64,000 nucleotides of DNA, taken from positions 56,326 through 120,325 of the forward strand of contig CANQKD010000006.1 in NCBI GenBank assembly GCA_947624375.1, read 5' to 3'. Positions 34,513-43,895 of the stretch are shown in pieces; the stretch's first letter is position 1, and each line of letters begins with the position of its first letter. The notes beneath the pieces were generated by a model that saw only the letters and a list, made by a program, of their open reading frames with translations, was not told the DNA's origin and ran no database searches. This DNA is from an uncultured Clostridia bacterium (lineage in GTDB: Bacteria > Bacillota > Clostridia > Oscillospirales > Ruminococcaceae). A program made the position numbers and the translations under genes.

Positions 34513-35623
34513 GCTTGCAGGACTTAAAAATGAAAGCGGCAAGAGAAAAGAGAATTTCTTTATAAGATTTGTAAAGTATTTTATCCCGTGGAAGGGCGAC
34601 GGATTTTCCGAAGTGATAAGAAAGTTAGTGTTCGCGGCATCGATAGTGGTGTTCTGCATATCGATAAGCGACCTTTCCGATTATCTTAACGGCAACGCAA
34701 AGACAAACGAGCTTATTGAGGAAATGCAGACGCTGAAACCCGTGATACAAAGCGGCAGCAATGCCGGCAGCAACAGCGGCGATAACGCACAGTCGGTCGA
34801 TCACCCGAGCGGCGGCGATGAAAACCAGAGCGGCGAAGTTCCTCCTCAGGGCGGCAGTTCGGTAGAGTTTGAAAACGCAAACGCCGAGGTGGGCGACAGC
34901 TGGAAGCCTTTGCTTGAAGTAAATAAGGATGTCCGCGGCTGGCTCTCGATAGATACTTTCAAAGACTCGCGCGGTGAGATGATAATCAACTACCCTGTGG
35001 TGCAGGGACCCGACAATGATTTTTATCTCTGGAGGGATATAAAGAAAAACTACAGCGGCTCGGGCGGAACGATATTTATGGATTACGCAAGTTCGATAGT
35101 GCCCGGGGTAAGGACCGACAATATAACGATATTCGGTCACAATATGCTGGCAGGAACGTTCTTTGCAAGGCTTGAAGCTTACAAAGGCGGCGTGGATTTT
35201 CTGAAAGCTAATCCGCTGATAACTTTCAACACCGTTTATTCCGCTGCCGATGAGAAATACATAATTCTCTACTGTGGACTGTTCAATATCTATGAAGATC
35301 AGGATAACGGCAATGTGTTTAAATATGTAGGATACAGAGATTTCGACGAGGAGCACCCGTTTGAAACATGGAAAGAAGAGATGTCAAAGCGTTCGTGGTA
35401 TTCGAGCGATATAGACGTCAGTGAGAACGACCAGTTCATAACGCTTTCCACCTGCTCTGCCGATATAGGCGATATGCGCTGGGTAATAGTCGCAAGAAGG
35501 CTCAGACCCGATGAGGACGTAGATGCTCTGGTGCAGACCTACAAGGAAAAAGCAGATGAAGACATATATTTCCCACAAAGATGGATATATGCATGGGGAC
35601 ACAGAAAAGTATACAGAAACTGA
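34496..35623 (+). CDS. Class B sortase
   Basis: A 375-residue type II membrane protein: a membrane segment near residues 42-62, a low-complexity Ser/Gly/Asp/Glu linker (about 80-130), then the sortase domain. Catalytic residues are seen: His in IFGHNM, Cys320 in TLSTC and Arg in VARRLR. The long helix before the catalytic end fits class B. Sortases anchor proteins or build pili at the wall. No LPXTG or NPQTN substrate is encoded in the window. GAGGTG precedes the ATG. Confidence 0.92.
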   Translation: MSMMNELAGLKNESGKRKENFFIRFVKYFIPWKGDGFSEVIRKLVFAASIVVFCISISDLSDYLNGNAKTNELIEEMQTLKPVIQSGSNAGSNSGDNAQSVDHPSGGDENQSGEVPPQGGSSVEFENANAEVGDSWKPLLEVNKDVRGWLSIDTFKDSRGEMIINYPVVQGPDNDFYLWRDIKKNYSGSGGTIFMDYASSIVPGVRTDNITIFGHNMLAGTFFARLEAYKGGVDFLKANPLITFNTVYSAADEKYIILYCGLFNIYEDQDNGNVFKYVGYRDFDEEHPFETWKEEMSKRSWYSSDIDVSENDQFITLSTCSADIGDMRWVIVARRLRPDEDVDALVQTYKEKADEDIYFPQRWIYAWGHRKVYRN

Positions 35624-35757
35624 TGTGCTGACGGCGACAGATATATAAAAATGCCGCGGCATATAAAGTGACACAACAATGCTCTTTTTGGAGAGAAGAG
35701 CAGATCGGCATGGTGACGCGTGAGGAAACTCTGCGCGCCGGAAAGGACGAAATTTTG

Positions 35758-36699
35758 ATGAAACGAGATAATGCGGAAACGCAGAGTATCGGCTCTGTTG
35801 AAGAAACAGAAAACAAATTGGTCGACGCTAAGAAGATAACAGTTAAAAAGCTGGCTTCTATGCTGGGTATGGGCGCACTTGCTGTTGCTACTATATGCGC
35901 TGTAGGTATCATGGGTCTTGAAAGCCCCGAAGATGAAATACCTGCCGCACCTGCCGCAACAGTTATAAGATCTGCACAGCCTACTCAGACAGCTACCGTT
36001 ACAACAGCGGCTGCTCAGCAGGAAATACCCGAGAAGATAGCTACCGTAAGCTGGTGGAAAGCACCCGTTGAGGACTATGACTTTATCGAGGCTGACGACA
36101 GCATAGCTACAACTACAACAACTACTACAACGACTACTACGACCACAACAACTACGACCACAACAACTACGACTACAACAACTACCACGACTACGACTAC
36201 AACAACTACTCCGGTCACAACTCCCGAGCCCGTAGTTACTACTACACCAAAGCCCGAGACTACCACTACCGCAGTAAGCACTGAGCCTAAGAAAGCAGTG
36301 AATAAAAAAGGCTGGGTAGTTGATTGCAGCGACGAAGAGTATGAAATGTTCTGCTATGTGCTCGAGGGCGAAGCAGGCGGCTGCTCGGATGCGGCAAAAA
36401 TGGCTGTTGCAGGCGTTATAGTAAACAGAGTTACCTGCTCATATAAGTTTGACAACACAATAAAGGGTGTGCTTACCGCTCCCGGTCAGTTCGGCGCAAT
36501 AACCAAGTATTACAATAGATCGGTAACTCCTTCCGAGAGTACGAAAAAATGTGTTGAAAGAGCTTTGTGCGGCGAAGATGGTTCAAACGGAGCTTACTAC
36601 TTCTACTCGCCCCAGTATACGGGCGGAAGCACCGCTGCATGGTTTGAGTCGCTCACGTTCTGTACAGAAGTTGAAGGACACAGATATTTCAGAGCATAA
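35758..36699 (+). CDS. Cell wall hydrolase (SleB/Hydrolase_2 family) with a 34-Thr tract
   Basis: A 313-residue protein. ATG 35758 is used (AAAGGA upstream; a longer start at 35710 is possible). It has a membrane segment near residues 36-55, an SWWKAPVEDYDF motif, a run of 34 consecutive threonines (bases 36109-36210) and Pro/Thr linker, then a C-terminal Hydrolase_2 domain with the SleB-type GEAGG...MAVAGVIVNRV motif. The family cuts peptidoglycan, for example the spore cortex. The Thr run is encoded by mixed codons, so it is maintained at protein level and likely a glycosylated, extended wall spacer (inference). The next gene shares the SWWKA motif. Confidence 0.87.
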   Translation: MKRDNAETQSIGSVEETENKLVDAKKITVKKLASMLGMGALAVATICAVGIMGLESPEDEIPAAPAATVIRSAQPTQTATVTTAAAQQEIPEKIATVSWWKAPVEDYDFIEADDSIATTTTTTTTTTTTTTTTTTTTTTTTTTTTTTTTTTPVTTPEPVVTTTPKPETTTTAVSTEPKKAVNKKGWVVDCSDEEYEMFCYVLEGEAGGCSDAAKMAVAGVIVNRVTCSYKFDNTIKGVLTAPGQFGAITKYYNRSVTPSESTKKCVERALCGEDGSNGAYYFYSPQYTGGSTAAWFESLTFCTEVEGHRYFRA

Positions 36700-36791
36700 C
36701 AGACTGTAATACAGCGCAAAAGTCAGGATCTGAGGTCTTGGCTTTTTGTGCGTTTTCAAGGGGACATATAAAAAGAAAGGAAAAAGACAGC

Positions 36792-38489
36792 ATGGGTCTT
36801 GCAGAGCGTTTTAAGTGTATCAAAAGTATAACGGAAAACAAAAAAACGTTCAGCCGCGTGTGCCTGCACGTGGGCGTGGGCGCGTTTATCCTGGCGCTTA
36901 CAGTTACGGGTATGATACCTATGGCTATAGCAAATGCCGCCAGGAGCAGCGATGATACTCGAAGAACAGTGCAGACAGTGACGAGTGCGGAAGAAACCAA
37001 GCCGCAGACCAGATATGCTGTGGAATCATGGTGGAAAGCAGGCATAGGCGACTATGAGCTTGCAGAGTATACCCGCAAGGAAGTTGCGGTAAAGAAAAAA
37101 AGCAGCAAGAAGGAAAAAGAAGTCAAATATCCCGATATAAGCTTTGAAGTAACAGCCGCTGAGGGCGCACAGGCAGCGCAGGGCGCTGTATATCCCCATG
37201 CCGAGTGTGGTACGAGAGATATTTCAAAAGAGTATTATACCGTGCGCTCGGTCGATACCGGCGAGATAATCTCAGATAACGCACATGACCTTGTTTGCAG
37301 AGTGCTTGACGGCGAGATGTACGGCAGCTTTTCAGACGAGGCTATGAGAGCGCAGACGGTGGCTATATATTCTTATATACGCTATTGCGATGCCAACGGT
37401 ATGCTGCCTGTGGTGGCAGTCGCGGACAGCTACAGCAGCAGGATAGAAAATATAGTAAAGTCTGTCGAGGGTCAGGTGTGCACCTATGGCGGAGTGCCTA
37501 TAAACGCTCTGTTTTGTGCATCTACCGGCGGCAACTCTATCGGCAGCGAGTATGTGTGGTCAAGATCTCTGCCATATATGAAGCCGGTTATAGGCAAGTA
37601 TGACAGCATTGACCCCAACTACGGCGTAAATACATATATGTCAGCCGCACAGGTTAAAAGCCTTATCGAGGACAGCACAGGCATAACGCTCGACCCTGAT
37701 AAGGTAAAGAGCTGGTTTGAGATAACAGACCGCTCATACGGCAAGTATGTTGACGGCATAAAGATAGCAGGCAAGGACAGCTATACTTCAGAGGGTACAA
37801 CAAGATATCTTTCGGGCGCACAGCTGCGCAATATTCTTGGCAGCGACAGTTTAAGATCAACAGCGTTCGATATTTCGTATGAAAACGGCGTGTTCTGCTT
37901 TACTACATACGGCTACGGTCACGGCGTGGGAATGTCACAGTGGGGCGCACAGCTGCTCTCAATAAAAGACGGTCTGAAATATGACCAGATACTTCGCTAT
38001 TACTACAGCGGCATTGCAGTATGCGTTTCTTCCGTAAATAAAGAGGCAGAGGAGCGTTACGGAAAGATCGTTGACGTCTCTCAGCTGCAGGAAGCATCAC
38101 CTTCTGACAGCACAACTAAAGTTCCCGATAAGGATAAACAGAAAGAGGATAAGGAAGATATAAAGGAAGAGAACAAAGAGGAAAGCGGTGAAGAAACTTC
38201 ACAAACGCAGACGCAGGCTTCAGAAAGCGAGACCACCACGGTGGCCGAAGAAACGACTGCCGAAGCCGAGGTAACACAGCCTGCCGATGAAACTACCCCG
38301 GAGGAGAGCACTTTGCCCGATGAGAGCGAAAGCAGCGAAGACATCGCAGGCAGTGTAGAAAGTACAGAAAGTACAGAAAGCATAGAAAGCATAGAAAGCG
38401 GAGAAGGCATAGAAAGCGCCGTTGCTGAGGTTACTACCCCGGTGCAGACCACCACACCGGTCGAGGAGACCACAACGGTTTCGGAATAG
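36792..38489 (+). CDS. SpoIID/LytB-domain wall protein
   Basis: A 565-residue protein: membrane segment near residues 30-52, an ESWWKAGIGDYELAE motif like that of the preceding gene, a SpoIID domain (about 165-420: DGEMYGSFSDEAMRAQTVA, FCASTGGNS, GYGHGVGMSQWGA) and an acidic Ser/Thr/Glu-rich tail with short STES/IES repeats. SpoIID enzymes are lytic transglycosylases acting on denuded glycan; this one, with its long tail and non-sporulation context, may act in vegetative wall remodelling. ATG 36792 follows an AAAGGA site. It probably acts together with the hydrolase upstream. Confidence 0.87.
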   Translation: MGLAERFKCIKSITENKKTFSRVCLHVGVGAFILALTVTGMIPMAIANAARSSDDTRRTVQTVTSAEETKPQTRYAVESWWKAGIGDYELAEYTRKEVAVKKKSSKKEKEVKYPDISFEVTAAEGAQAAQGAVYPHAECGTRDISKEYYTVRSVDTGEIISDNAHDLVCRVLDGEMYGSFSDEAMRAQTVAIYSYIRYCDANGMLPVVAVADSYSSRIENIVKSVEGQVCTYGGVPINALFCASTGGNSIGSEYVWSRSLPYMKPVIGKYDSIDPNYGVNTYMSAAQVKSLIEDSTGITLDPDKVKSWFEITDRSYGKYVDGIKIAGKDSYTSEGTTRYLSGAQLRNILGSDSLRSTAFDISYENGVFCFTTYGYGHGVGMSQWGAQLLSIKDGLKYDQILRYYYSGIAVCVSSVNKEAEERYGKIVDVSQLQEASPSDSTTKVPDKDKQKEDKEDIKEENKEESGEETSQTQTQASESETTTVAEETTAEAEVTQPADETTPEESTLPDESESSEDIAGSVESTESTESIESIESGEGIESAVAEVTTPVQTTTPVEETTTVSE

Positions 38490-38527
38490 TGTACAATCTC
38501 GGCATAAAAATTTTATACAAAACATAT

Positions 38528-38565
38528 AAAAAGTCAGGGCGGCAAATTTGCCACTTGACTTTTTT
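38528..38565 (+). terminator. Terminator of the SpoIID-like gene
   Basis: AAAAAGTCA pairs with TGACTTTTT, with an inner stem GGCAAATTTGCC (38541-38552). Its T run overlaps the next promoter. Confidence 0.75.
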
Positions 38566-38583
38566 GCGTTATCAAAATATAAT
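38555..38583 (+). promoter_or_regulatory. Promoter of the zinc-ribbon protein gene
   Basis: TTGACT (38555-38560), 17-base spacer, TATAAT (38578-38583). Confidence 0.82.
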
Positions 38584-38618
38584 TATATTAGAATATATTG
38601 CTGAAAGGAAGTATACAT

Positions 38619-39575
38619 ATGGCGTTTTTTAATAAAATCGGGCAGACTATCTCTGCCGGCGTAAGCAGCGTTTCTGACTCTACCAAAACTTTTGCAGGCA
38701 CAGCAAAGCTCAACAGCCAGATAAATACCGCGAAAAATAACATAAAAAAGACCTATGAGGATATGGGCAAATATTACTACGACAACCGCGGCAATGACAC
38801 TGCCGCCGAACTTGACAGAATGTGCGGCGAGATAGACAAGCTCAATGACGAGATACACGACCTCGAGCTGAAAGTCAAGCTCGCAAAAGGCATCGTGCCC
38901 TGTGCAAACTGCGGCGCCGATGTGTCGGTAAATTCGTCGTTCTGCGCAAGCTGCGGCGCGAAAGTCGTTATGCCTACCCCCGCCGAGAGCGTGCCCGAGG
39001 GCAAGAAAAAGTGCGCAAAATGTGGCAGTATCGAAGATGCAGATACAAAATTCTGCTCGCAGTGCGGCACCAGAATGCCCGACGAGGTGCAGGCGGTCGA
39101 GGAAACAAAGGTCTGCCCCAAGTGCGGCATAACCCAGCCCGGCAATATGAAATTCTGCGCAAACTGCGGAGAAAAGCTTGAAGATCCCACAGAGGAAAAG
39201 GCAGCCGAAACTGCTGAAAACACAGAAGAAAAACCGGCTGAACCCATAGAAGAAACGGCGGAAGAAGCACCTGACGAAGCTACAGAAGAAGCCGAAGCTA
39301 CAGAAGAAAATGCTGCTGCCGCAGCGCCTGCGGAGCCTGTGACCGCCCAGCCTGAGACAAACGAGGAAAAGGGCGACGATACATCGCTCGTGTGCCCTGA
39401 ATGCGGCAATAAAGAGCCCGAGGGAACGCGCTTTTGCTCGGCGTGCGGCGCGAAGTTTGGCGCGGCAAAGGCAGCCGAGCCCGTTTCACCTGCCGACAGC
39501 GTGGTGTGCTCAAAGTGCGGCAACGTTGAACCGGGCGGCACAAACTTCTGCTCAGAATGCGGAAATAAGCTGTAA
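38619..39575 (+). CDS. Multi zinc-ribbon protein
   Basis: A 318-residue soluble protein. The first 90 residues are helical (NTAKNNIKKTYEDMGKYYYD, a coiled-coil-like segment). Then five CxxC-type zinc ribbons follow: CANCGADVSVNSSFCASCG, CAKCGSIEDADTKFCSQCG, CPKCGITQPGNMKFCANCG, CPECGNKEPEGTRFCSACG and CSKCGNVEPGGTNFCSECG. A Glu/Ala-rich acidic linker separates ribbons three and four. The function is unknown; such proteins are common in Clostridia. ATG 38619 has an AAAGGAAG site. The next frame starts in its stop codon. Confidence 0.8.
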   Translation: MAFFNKIGQTISAGVSSVSDSTKTFAGTAKLNSQINTAKNNIKKTYEDMGKYYYDNRGNDTAAELDRMCGEIDKLNDEIHDLELKVKLAKGIVPCANCGADVSVNSSFCASCGAKVVMPTPAESVPEGKKKCAKCGSIEDADTKFCSQCGTRMPDEVQAVEETKVCPKCGITQPGNMKFCANCGEKLEDPTEEKAAETAENTEEKPAEPIEETAEEAPDEATEEAEATEENAAAAAPAEPVTAQPETNEEKGDDTSLVCPECGNKEPEGTRFCSACGAKFGAAKAAEPVSPADSVVCSKCGNVEPGGTNFCSECGNKL

Positions 39576-40138
39576 TGTTCTGCCACGCATCTTCGGTCAA
39601 GGGCATAAAAACGCTAGAGCCGAGAATTTCAAACCACGGCGTGCCGCTGATATATTTTTCCAAAAAGCGTGAAAATGTTCTCGTGTATCTGAGTAATGCG
39701 GCCGAGAAATTTTGCAGGAAAACAGGCTTTGTGCACAGCGGCGTGTGGCATAAGTGGGCAACCTACGGCTTCGATAAAGACTGCATACTGACCTTGGACG
39801 AGTATTATCCGGGTGCGCTGGAAGAAACATATAAAGGCGTGCAGGGCTGTATTTACTCTGCCGAAAGTGTGAATGTCTGCGAAGATGGGATAAATATTCC
39901 TTACGCGGTTACTTCAAGAGAGAAGGTAAAGGTCAGCCACTGTGAGGTCGTAGAAGATGCCTATGATGAGATCATGAAAGCGCAGGAGCGCCGCCTTATC
40001 AGGGTAACGCGATATGAGCAGCTGAGCCGCGAGAAGCTGAAGTGAATATATGATGCCATGAAAGAGGAGTATAGGGCAGCAGAAAACCACCCCGAATACA
40101 GGTATTTTATTGAGAAGAAGTTTGGAATAATGCGCTGA
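39575..40138 (+). pseudogene. Unrecognised protein gene interrupted by an in-frame TGA
   Basis: ATG 39575 overlaps the zinc-ribbon stop (TAATG). A 156-codon frame runs to TGA at 40043-40045, but the same frame continues without further stops for 30 codons (IYDAMKEEYRAAENHPEYRY, then FIEKKFGIMR) to a stop at 40136-40138, followed at once by a terminator. The continuation has normal protein composition, so a single TGG-to-TGA change is the simplest explanation. The first 156 codons may still be translated. I recognise no domain; it is a small soluble alpha/beta protein with several cysteines. Confidence 0.55.
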
Positions 40139-40162
40139 CTTCCGCTCTTGCCCAGAAAGTAT

Positions 40163-40199
40163 AAATGCCACCGTATCAATAAGATGCGATGGCATTTTT
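40163..40199 (+). terminator. Terminator after the interrupted gene
   Basis: AAATGCCA/TGGCATTT with an inner CGTATC/GATGCG stem and 5-base loop, then TTTTT. Its position just after 40138 supports the longer reading frame as the original gene. Confidence 0.85.
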
Positions 40200-41954
40200 A
40201 TGCTCTATGACACCGTTTGCGGCGGCCGAATTTATCTGCAAAGTGGTCGTAACAGTTATAAATACCAGCGGAATATTCTTCTGTCCGCATATAGGGCAAG
40301 GCACAGTGTTTTTTATTATTTTGGGGGAGATGAAGCCTGTCAGAAACTAGAGACAAGTAATTTGCGCTTGTCCACTGTGATTTATACAGATTATTGCGAT
40401 CATAATATATCCCGACCCACAAGACTTCCGACAGGAGATCACCGGCAGAAAATACTTACTACAACACGTGGAAAAAGCACGATGCTTTTGTTTTAGGAAA
40501 ATTGGGAAGTTTGCCGGTGTGGTGCGGTAAGGACAGCGGATCTTGTTTCCTGCTTCTGATTTCGATCTATATATATCCTCACAAAAACGCACGGAAGAAT
40601 ATACTTCCATCAAAACATATGTGCAGAGAATTTTTTGTGGGGGGGCGCGGCGTGCCGGTATAGCATTGTGCATAAGTCGAGAAAGAGCGGCACGCTGCGG
40701 TAAGGGCGGGGCTTATTGTCTCTTGCTTCCAATTATCTTGCTCGTACCCTAGCAATGATACCTACTAAAAAGTGTGGCTGGCAGAATATACTTCCTGCTG
40801 CATTTGTGTATAGAGAATTTTGTGGGGAGTTAAGCACTGCCTATCTCTTATGTTAATTCATACCATCTCAACACAGAGAGCACCGGCAGAATATTCTTCC
40901 AGCGCACAAGAGAGGAAGGTACATCATCTTTTGTATCATAATGAGAGAAAATTGTGTTTTCAAAAAGTCGCCCAACTATACACCGTCCAAAGAAAGTTAG
41001 CAGGAAGAATATTCTTCCTGCAACATATAGGGCGATGCACGACGTTTTTTCTTTTTTGAAGATGTGAGAGATGCAAAGCGGTGGCAGTGTTTTCGGGTAG
41101 GGCGCGGTGTAAAGGTGCAGCGGAGTGCCGGTATAGCATTGTGCATAAGTCGAGAAAGTGCGGCACGCCGCAGTAAGGGCGGGGCTTATTGTCTCTTGCT
41201 TCCAATTATCTTGCTCGTACCCTAGCAATGATACCTACTAAAAAATGTGACTGGCAGAATATACTTCCTACTGCATTTGTGTATAGAGAATTTTAGTGTG
41301 GAGCGTGGCGTGCGGTATATCAGTATGCATAAGTCGAGAGAGTGTGGCACACAGTAAGGTCGGCACATATTGTTTCCTGCTTCAATTTTGATCCATGTCT
41401 CCACAAAAGAATTTGTTGGCAGAATATTCTTCCAGCGTACAAGAGAGGAAGGTACATCATCTTTTGTATCATAGTGAGAGAAAATTGTGTTTTCAAAAAG
41501 TCGCCCAACTACACACCGCCCAATGAAATTAGCTAGCAGAATATTCTTCCTGCCGCATATGGAGCAGGCGCCCTGTTTTCTCTGTGTGTAGGTGTTTTTG
41601 CCTCCTTCGCCATATTTCAACTCATATACTCCAAAAACAAAACATACGGAAAGACGGTCGGCAGAATATTCTTCCAGCGCACAGGAAAGGAAGGTACATC
41701 ATCTTTTGTATCATAATGAGAGAAAATTGTGTTTTCAAAAAGTCGCCTAACTACACACCGTCCAAAGAAAGTTAGCAGGAAGAATATTCTTCCTGCAACA
41801 TATAGGGCAAGGCACGATGTTTTTAATTTTTGGAGTGATGGGGGGAGCGCAACGGCGTACTGCGGCAAGTGCAGCACATCGTGCGTATAGCCTCGTGATA
41901 TTTTGCTCCTGCTCCCCCTAAAACATCTGATAAAAAGAGAACTGGCGGAATATT

Positions 41955-42032
41955 CTTCTAATTCATTCCCTCACGACTACGTCAGAGCCAACAGTCGTGT
42001 TGAGTGGCAGGGGAAGAGGTGCAGTTATATAC
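41955..42032 (-). pseudogene. Decayed partial copy of the capA-like gene 3' end (1)
   Basis: Plus-strand text CCTCACGACTACGTCAGAGC... aligns with 42512-42545 (end of the CapA-like gene), then skips about 80 bases and continues with GTGGCAGGGGAAGAGGTGCAG, matching 42630-42650. It is too short and degenerate to code. Confidence 0.6.
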
Positions 42033-42177
42033 CAACAAGCCGCTAAGCTTCACACCTCTAATGAAAGGCAATGGCAGAATATTCTTCCAATCACCCTTTT
42101 GCATAGAGAATTTATTGTATGTAACGCAGCATATTGGTACATCAGTATACAGAAGTTAAGAGGAATATTCTTCTTAC

Positions 42178-42243
42178 CTATCCTTCCTCACAATCCAATC
42201 AGCGCCAACGGTCACGCTGCGTGGCATGGTAGAGGTGAAATCA
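42178..42243 (-). pseudogene. Decayed partial copy of the capA-like gene 3' end (2)
   Basis: TCCTTCCTCACAATCCAATC... then CTGCGTGGCATGGTAGAGGTG repeats the 42508-42545 and 42626-42648 parts of the CapA-like gene with nearly the same internal gap as copy 1, just after palindrome 42161. Confidence 0.55.
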
Positions 42244-42396
42244 TATGCCTATAAAACTCAAACAGCATACTGCTAAATATAAACGCCACCAGCAGAACAT
42301 TCTTCCATTGCATGAGAGGGGAATTCATCAGTTTTTGTATCTTAAAGAGAGAAAATTGTGTTTCAACTAAACTGACCAACTACACACCGCTAAAGA

Positions 42397-42424
42397 AAAA
42401 AGGCAGCCGGAATATACTTCCGGC
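42397..42424 (-). terminator. Terminator-like palindrome after the CapA-like gene
   Basis: The last palindrome of the array, read on the minus strand, is GCCGGAA-GTATA-TTCCGGC, then TGCC and six T residues. It lies about 80 bases past the CapA-like stop. Confidence 0.6.
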
Positions 42425-42502
42425 AACCTTGTGGACAATACAGTATGTGCGTATTTAGACCCAAATCTATTCTTTCGGCGCTGCTTTCAATTGGCTAAAG
42501 AA

Positions 42503-43891
42503 TTACTTATCCTCCGTCACGACCCCGTCAGAGCCCACCGTCGCGTTGATGTTATAACTGTTCAGCGCGTCGATAATGCGCTGTCCCTCGTCCTCGCCGC
42601 CAACATATGTCGTCTTGCAGTCGCGCTGCGTGGCAGGGTAGAAGGTGCAGTCAAGCGTGTTGTCGTCGTTTATCGTAACGCCAACCAGCCCTGTGTCAAT
42701 GTCATAGTGACTGAACCAGAAATTGCCCAGATTGTAGAAAATCGGCACGCCCTTGTAATATTCAATGCCCTGCAAACAGTGCGCGTGTGAACCTATGATC
42801 AGATCCGCGCCTGCATCAACGTACATATAACCTGTTTCAGGTTGAACTTCCTCCAGCTCGTGGCTGTCCTCAGTGCCCCAGTGAACGTTTGCAATAACCA
42901 GATCGGCGTTCTTTTTCGCCTCTTTTATCACTTCAATAAATGCATCGGGCTCGTAACATCTAAGTGTTCCCGAGCTGGTCTCGGTAGCTTCCGGCGTAAG
43001 AGCTGTCCATTTTTCTGCCCTCGTAGCCGCAACGTATGCTATCTTTCTGCCCTCTATAATGTAATACACAGGCTTTTTCGCATCTTCAATGTTCTCGCCT
43101 GCGCCGACGTGCTTTATGTTCGCTTCGTCAAGGGTAGCCAGCGTGTCAGTAAACGAATCGGGACCGTAATCATAGCAGTGATTATTTGCCAGGTCAACAA
43201 TATCTATGCCCATTTCGCCGTATATAGAAACGTGTGACGGGTCTGCAATAAAGCAAAACTCTTTCTCGGGAATGCGCTCACCGCGCGTGGTGAAGCAAAA
43301 CTCATTGTTGAGCATCGCAATGTCAGCCGTCTTCATCTTGTCGATAAGAAACGGCGAAATGCACTCAGAAATTCCGCTTGTGGTCTTGTAGTAGTCCATG
43401 ACCGTCCAGTTGTCTGCAAGGCTTATGTCTCCGCCGAAAGTCAGCTGAATGCCGTCCTCGCCGTTTGAGGGCATAACAAAAATATTGTCGCTGTCGTATA
43501 CCGCGCCGGTGTAGTAGTCGTTTGTCACTTTCACGGTCATTCCTGTCAGGTCAAACCACTTTTGAGCCGAAAATTCGCCGTTTTTGAACGCCTCATATAT
43601 CTTGTCGAGCAGCATCGGGTCGTCGTTGAACTCAACACACCATTCAAAAAAGCCGCTTGTCGCCTCCAGACCCGAATCGAATCCCTGAAACAGCTGCTGT
43701 AGCCGCCCGGGCGTTACCGAGGGCGAAGTATCTTCCGCCTCGCTTTGTATATCTCCTGTACTTTCGGGTACGTTTGAACTGCTCATATCGCCCTGCGGCT
43801 GTATCTCCTTTTTGGCGATCTCATTGCACGCCGTCAGTTGGAACACTACCGCCAGCGAGACTGCAAAAGCAGCGATCTTTCTAATTTTCAT
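42503..43891 (-). CDS. CapA/PgsA-family lipoprotein
   Basis: A 462-residue protein. The start at 43891 has a GGAG site and gives a lipoprotein signal (FQLTACNE, Cys near 22). The catalytic-type domain from about residue 150 shows CapA/PgsA motifs: LTFGGDISLAD, LNNEFCFTTRG, DLANNHCYDYG, VIANVHWGTE and IIGSHAHCLQG, a metallophosphatase-like fold linked to poly-gamma-glutamate synthesis proteins. No pgsB or pgsC is present, so its substrate is open. It is the distal gene of the lysine-riboswitch operon, 4 bases after the TIM-barrel gene. Confidence 0.88.
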   Translation of the reverse strand: MKIRKIAAFAVSLAVVFQLTACNEIAKKEIQPQGDMSSSNVPESTGDIQSEAEDTSPSVTPGRLQQLFQGFDSGLEATSGFFEWCVEFNDDPMLLDKIYEAFKNGEFSAQKWFDLTGMTVKVTNDYYTGAVYDSDNIFVMPSNGEDGIQLTFGGDISLADNWTVMDYYKTTSGISECISPFLIDKMKTADIAMLNNEFCFTTRGERIPEKEFCFIADPSHVSIYGEMGIDIVDLANNHCYDYGPDSFTDTLATLDEANIKHVGAGENIEDAKKPVYYIIEGRKIAYVAATRAEKWTALTPEATETSSGTLRCYEPDAFIEVIKEAKKNADLVIANVHWGTEDSHELEEVQPETGYMYVDAGADLIIGSHAHCLQGIEYYKGVPIFYNLGNFWFSHYDIDTGLVGVTINDDNTLDCTFYPATQRDCKTTYVGGEDEGQRIIDALNSYNINATVGSDGVVTEDK

Positions 43892-43895
43892 GCTA

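Larger units (their letters stand above)
40260..42424. repeat. Array of about 16 palindromes centred on GAATATTC, no genes
   Basis: The 2.36-kb gap 40139-42502 has no credible gene. Palindromes of consensus GGCAGAATATTCTTCC (fullest form AGGAAGAATATTCTTCCT) occur near 40271, 40449, 40593, 40781, 40885, 41001, 41253, 41417, 41535, 41660, 41776, 41944, 42072, 42161, 42292 and 42405. The spacers come in recurrent types: one with GAGGAAGGTACATCATC then GAGAAAATTGTGTTTTC (40905, 41437, 41680, degenerate at 42306); one with CATATAGGGC (after 41022, 41553, 41796); one with TGTATAGAGAATTTT (40800, 41278). About 200 bases near 40630-40830 recur at 41105-41300. Confidence 0.85.

Noticed and set aside
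36075..36281. Minus-strand ORF made almost only of valine
   Set aside because: It is the antisense of the poly-Thr tract of the cell wall hydrolase.
40198..42254. Many ORFs of 60-130 codons on both strands, several similar to one another
   Set aside because: Their similarity comes from the DNA repeats (each reads through the GAATATTC palindrome, giving RIFFL or KNILP), with no ribosome sites and shifting frames.
40260..42424. CRISPR array
   Set aside because: The repeated core is a short perfect palindrome, spacing is irregular, spacers recur and no cas gene is present.
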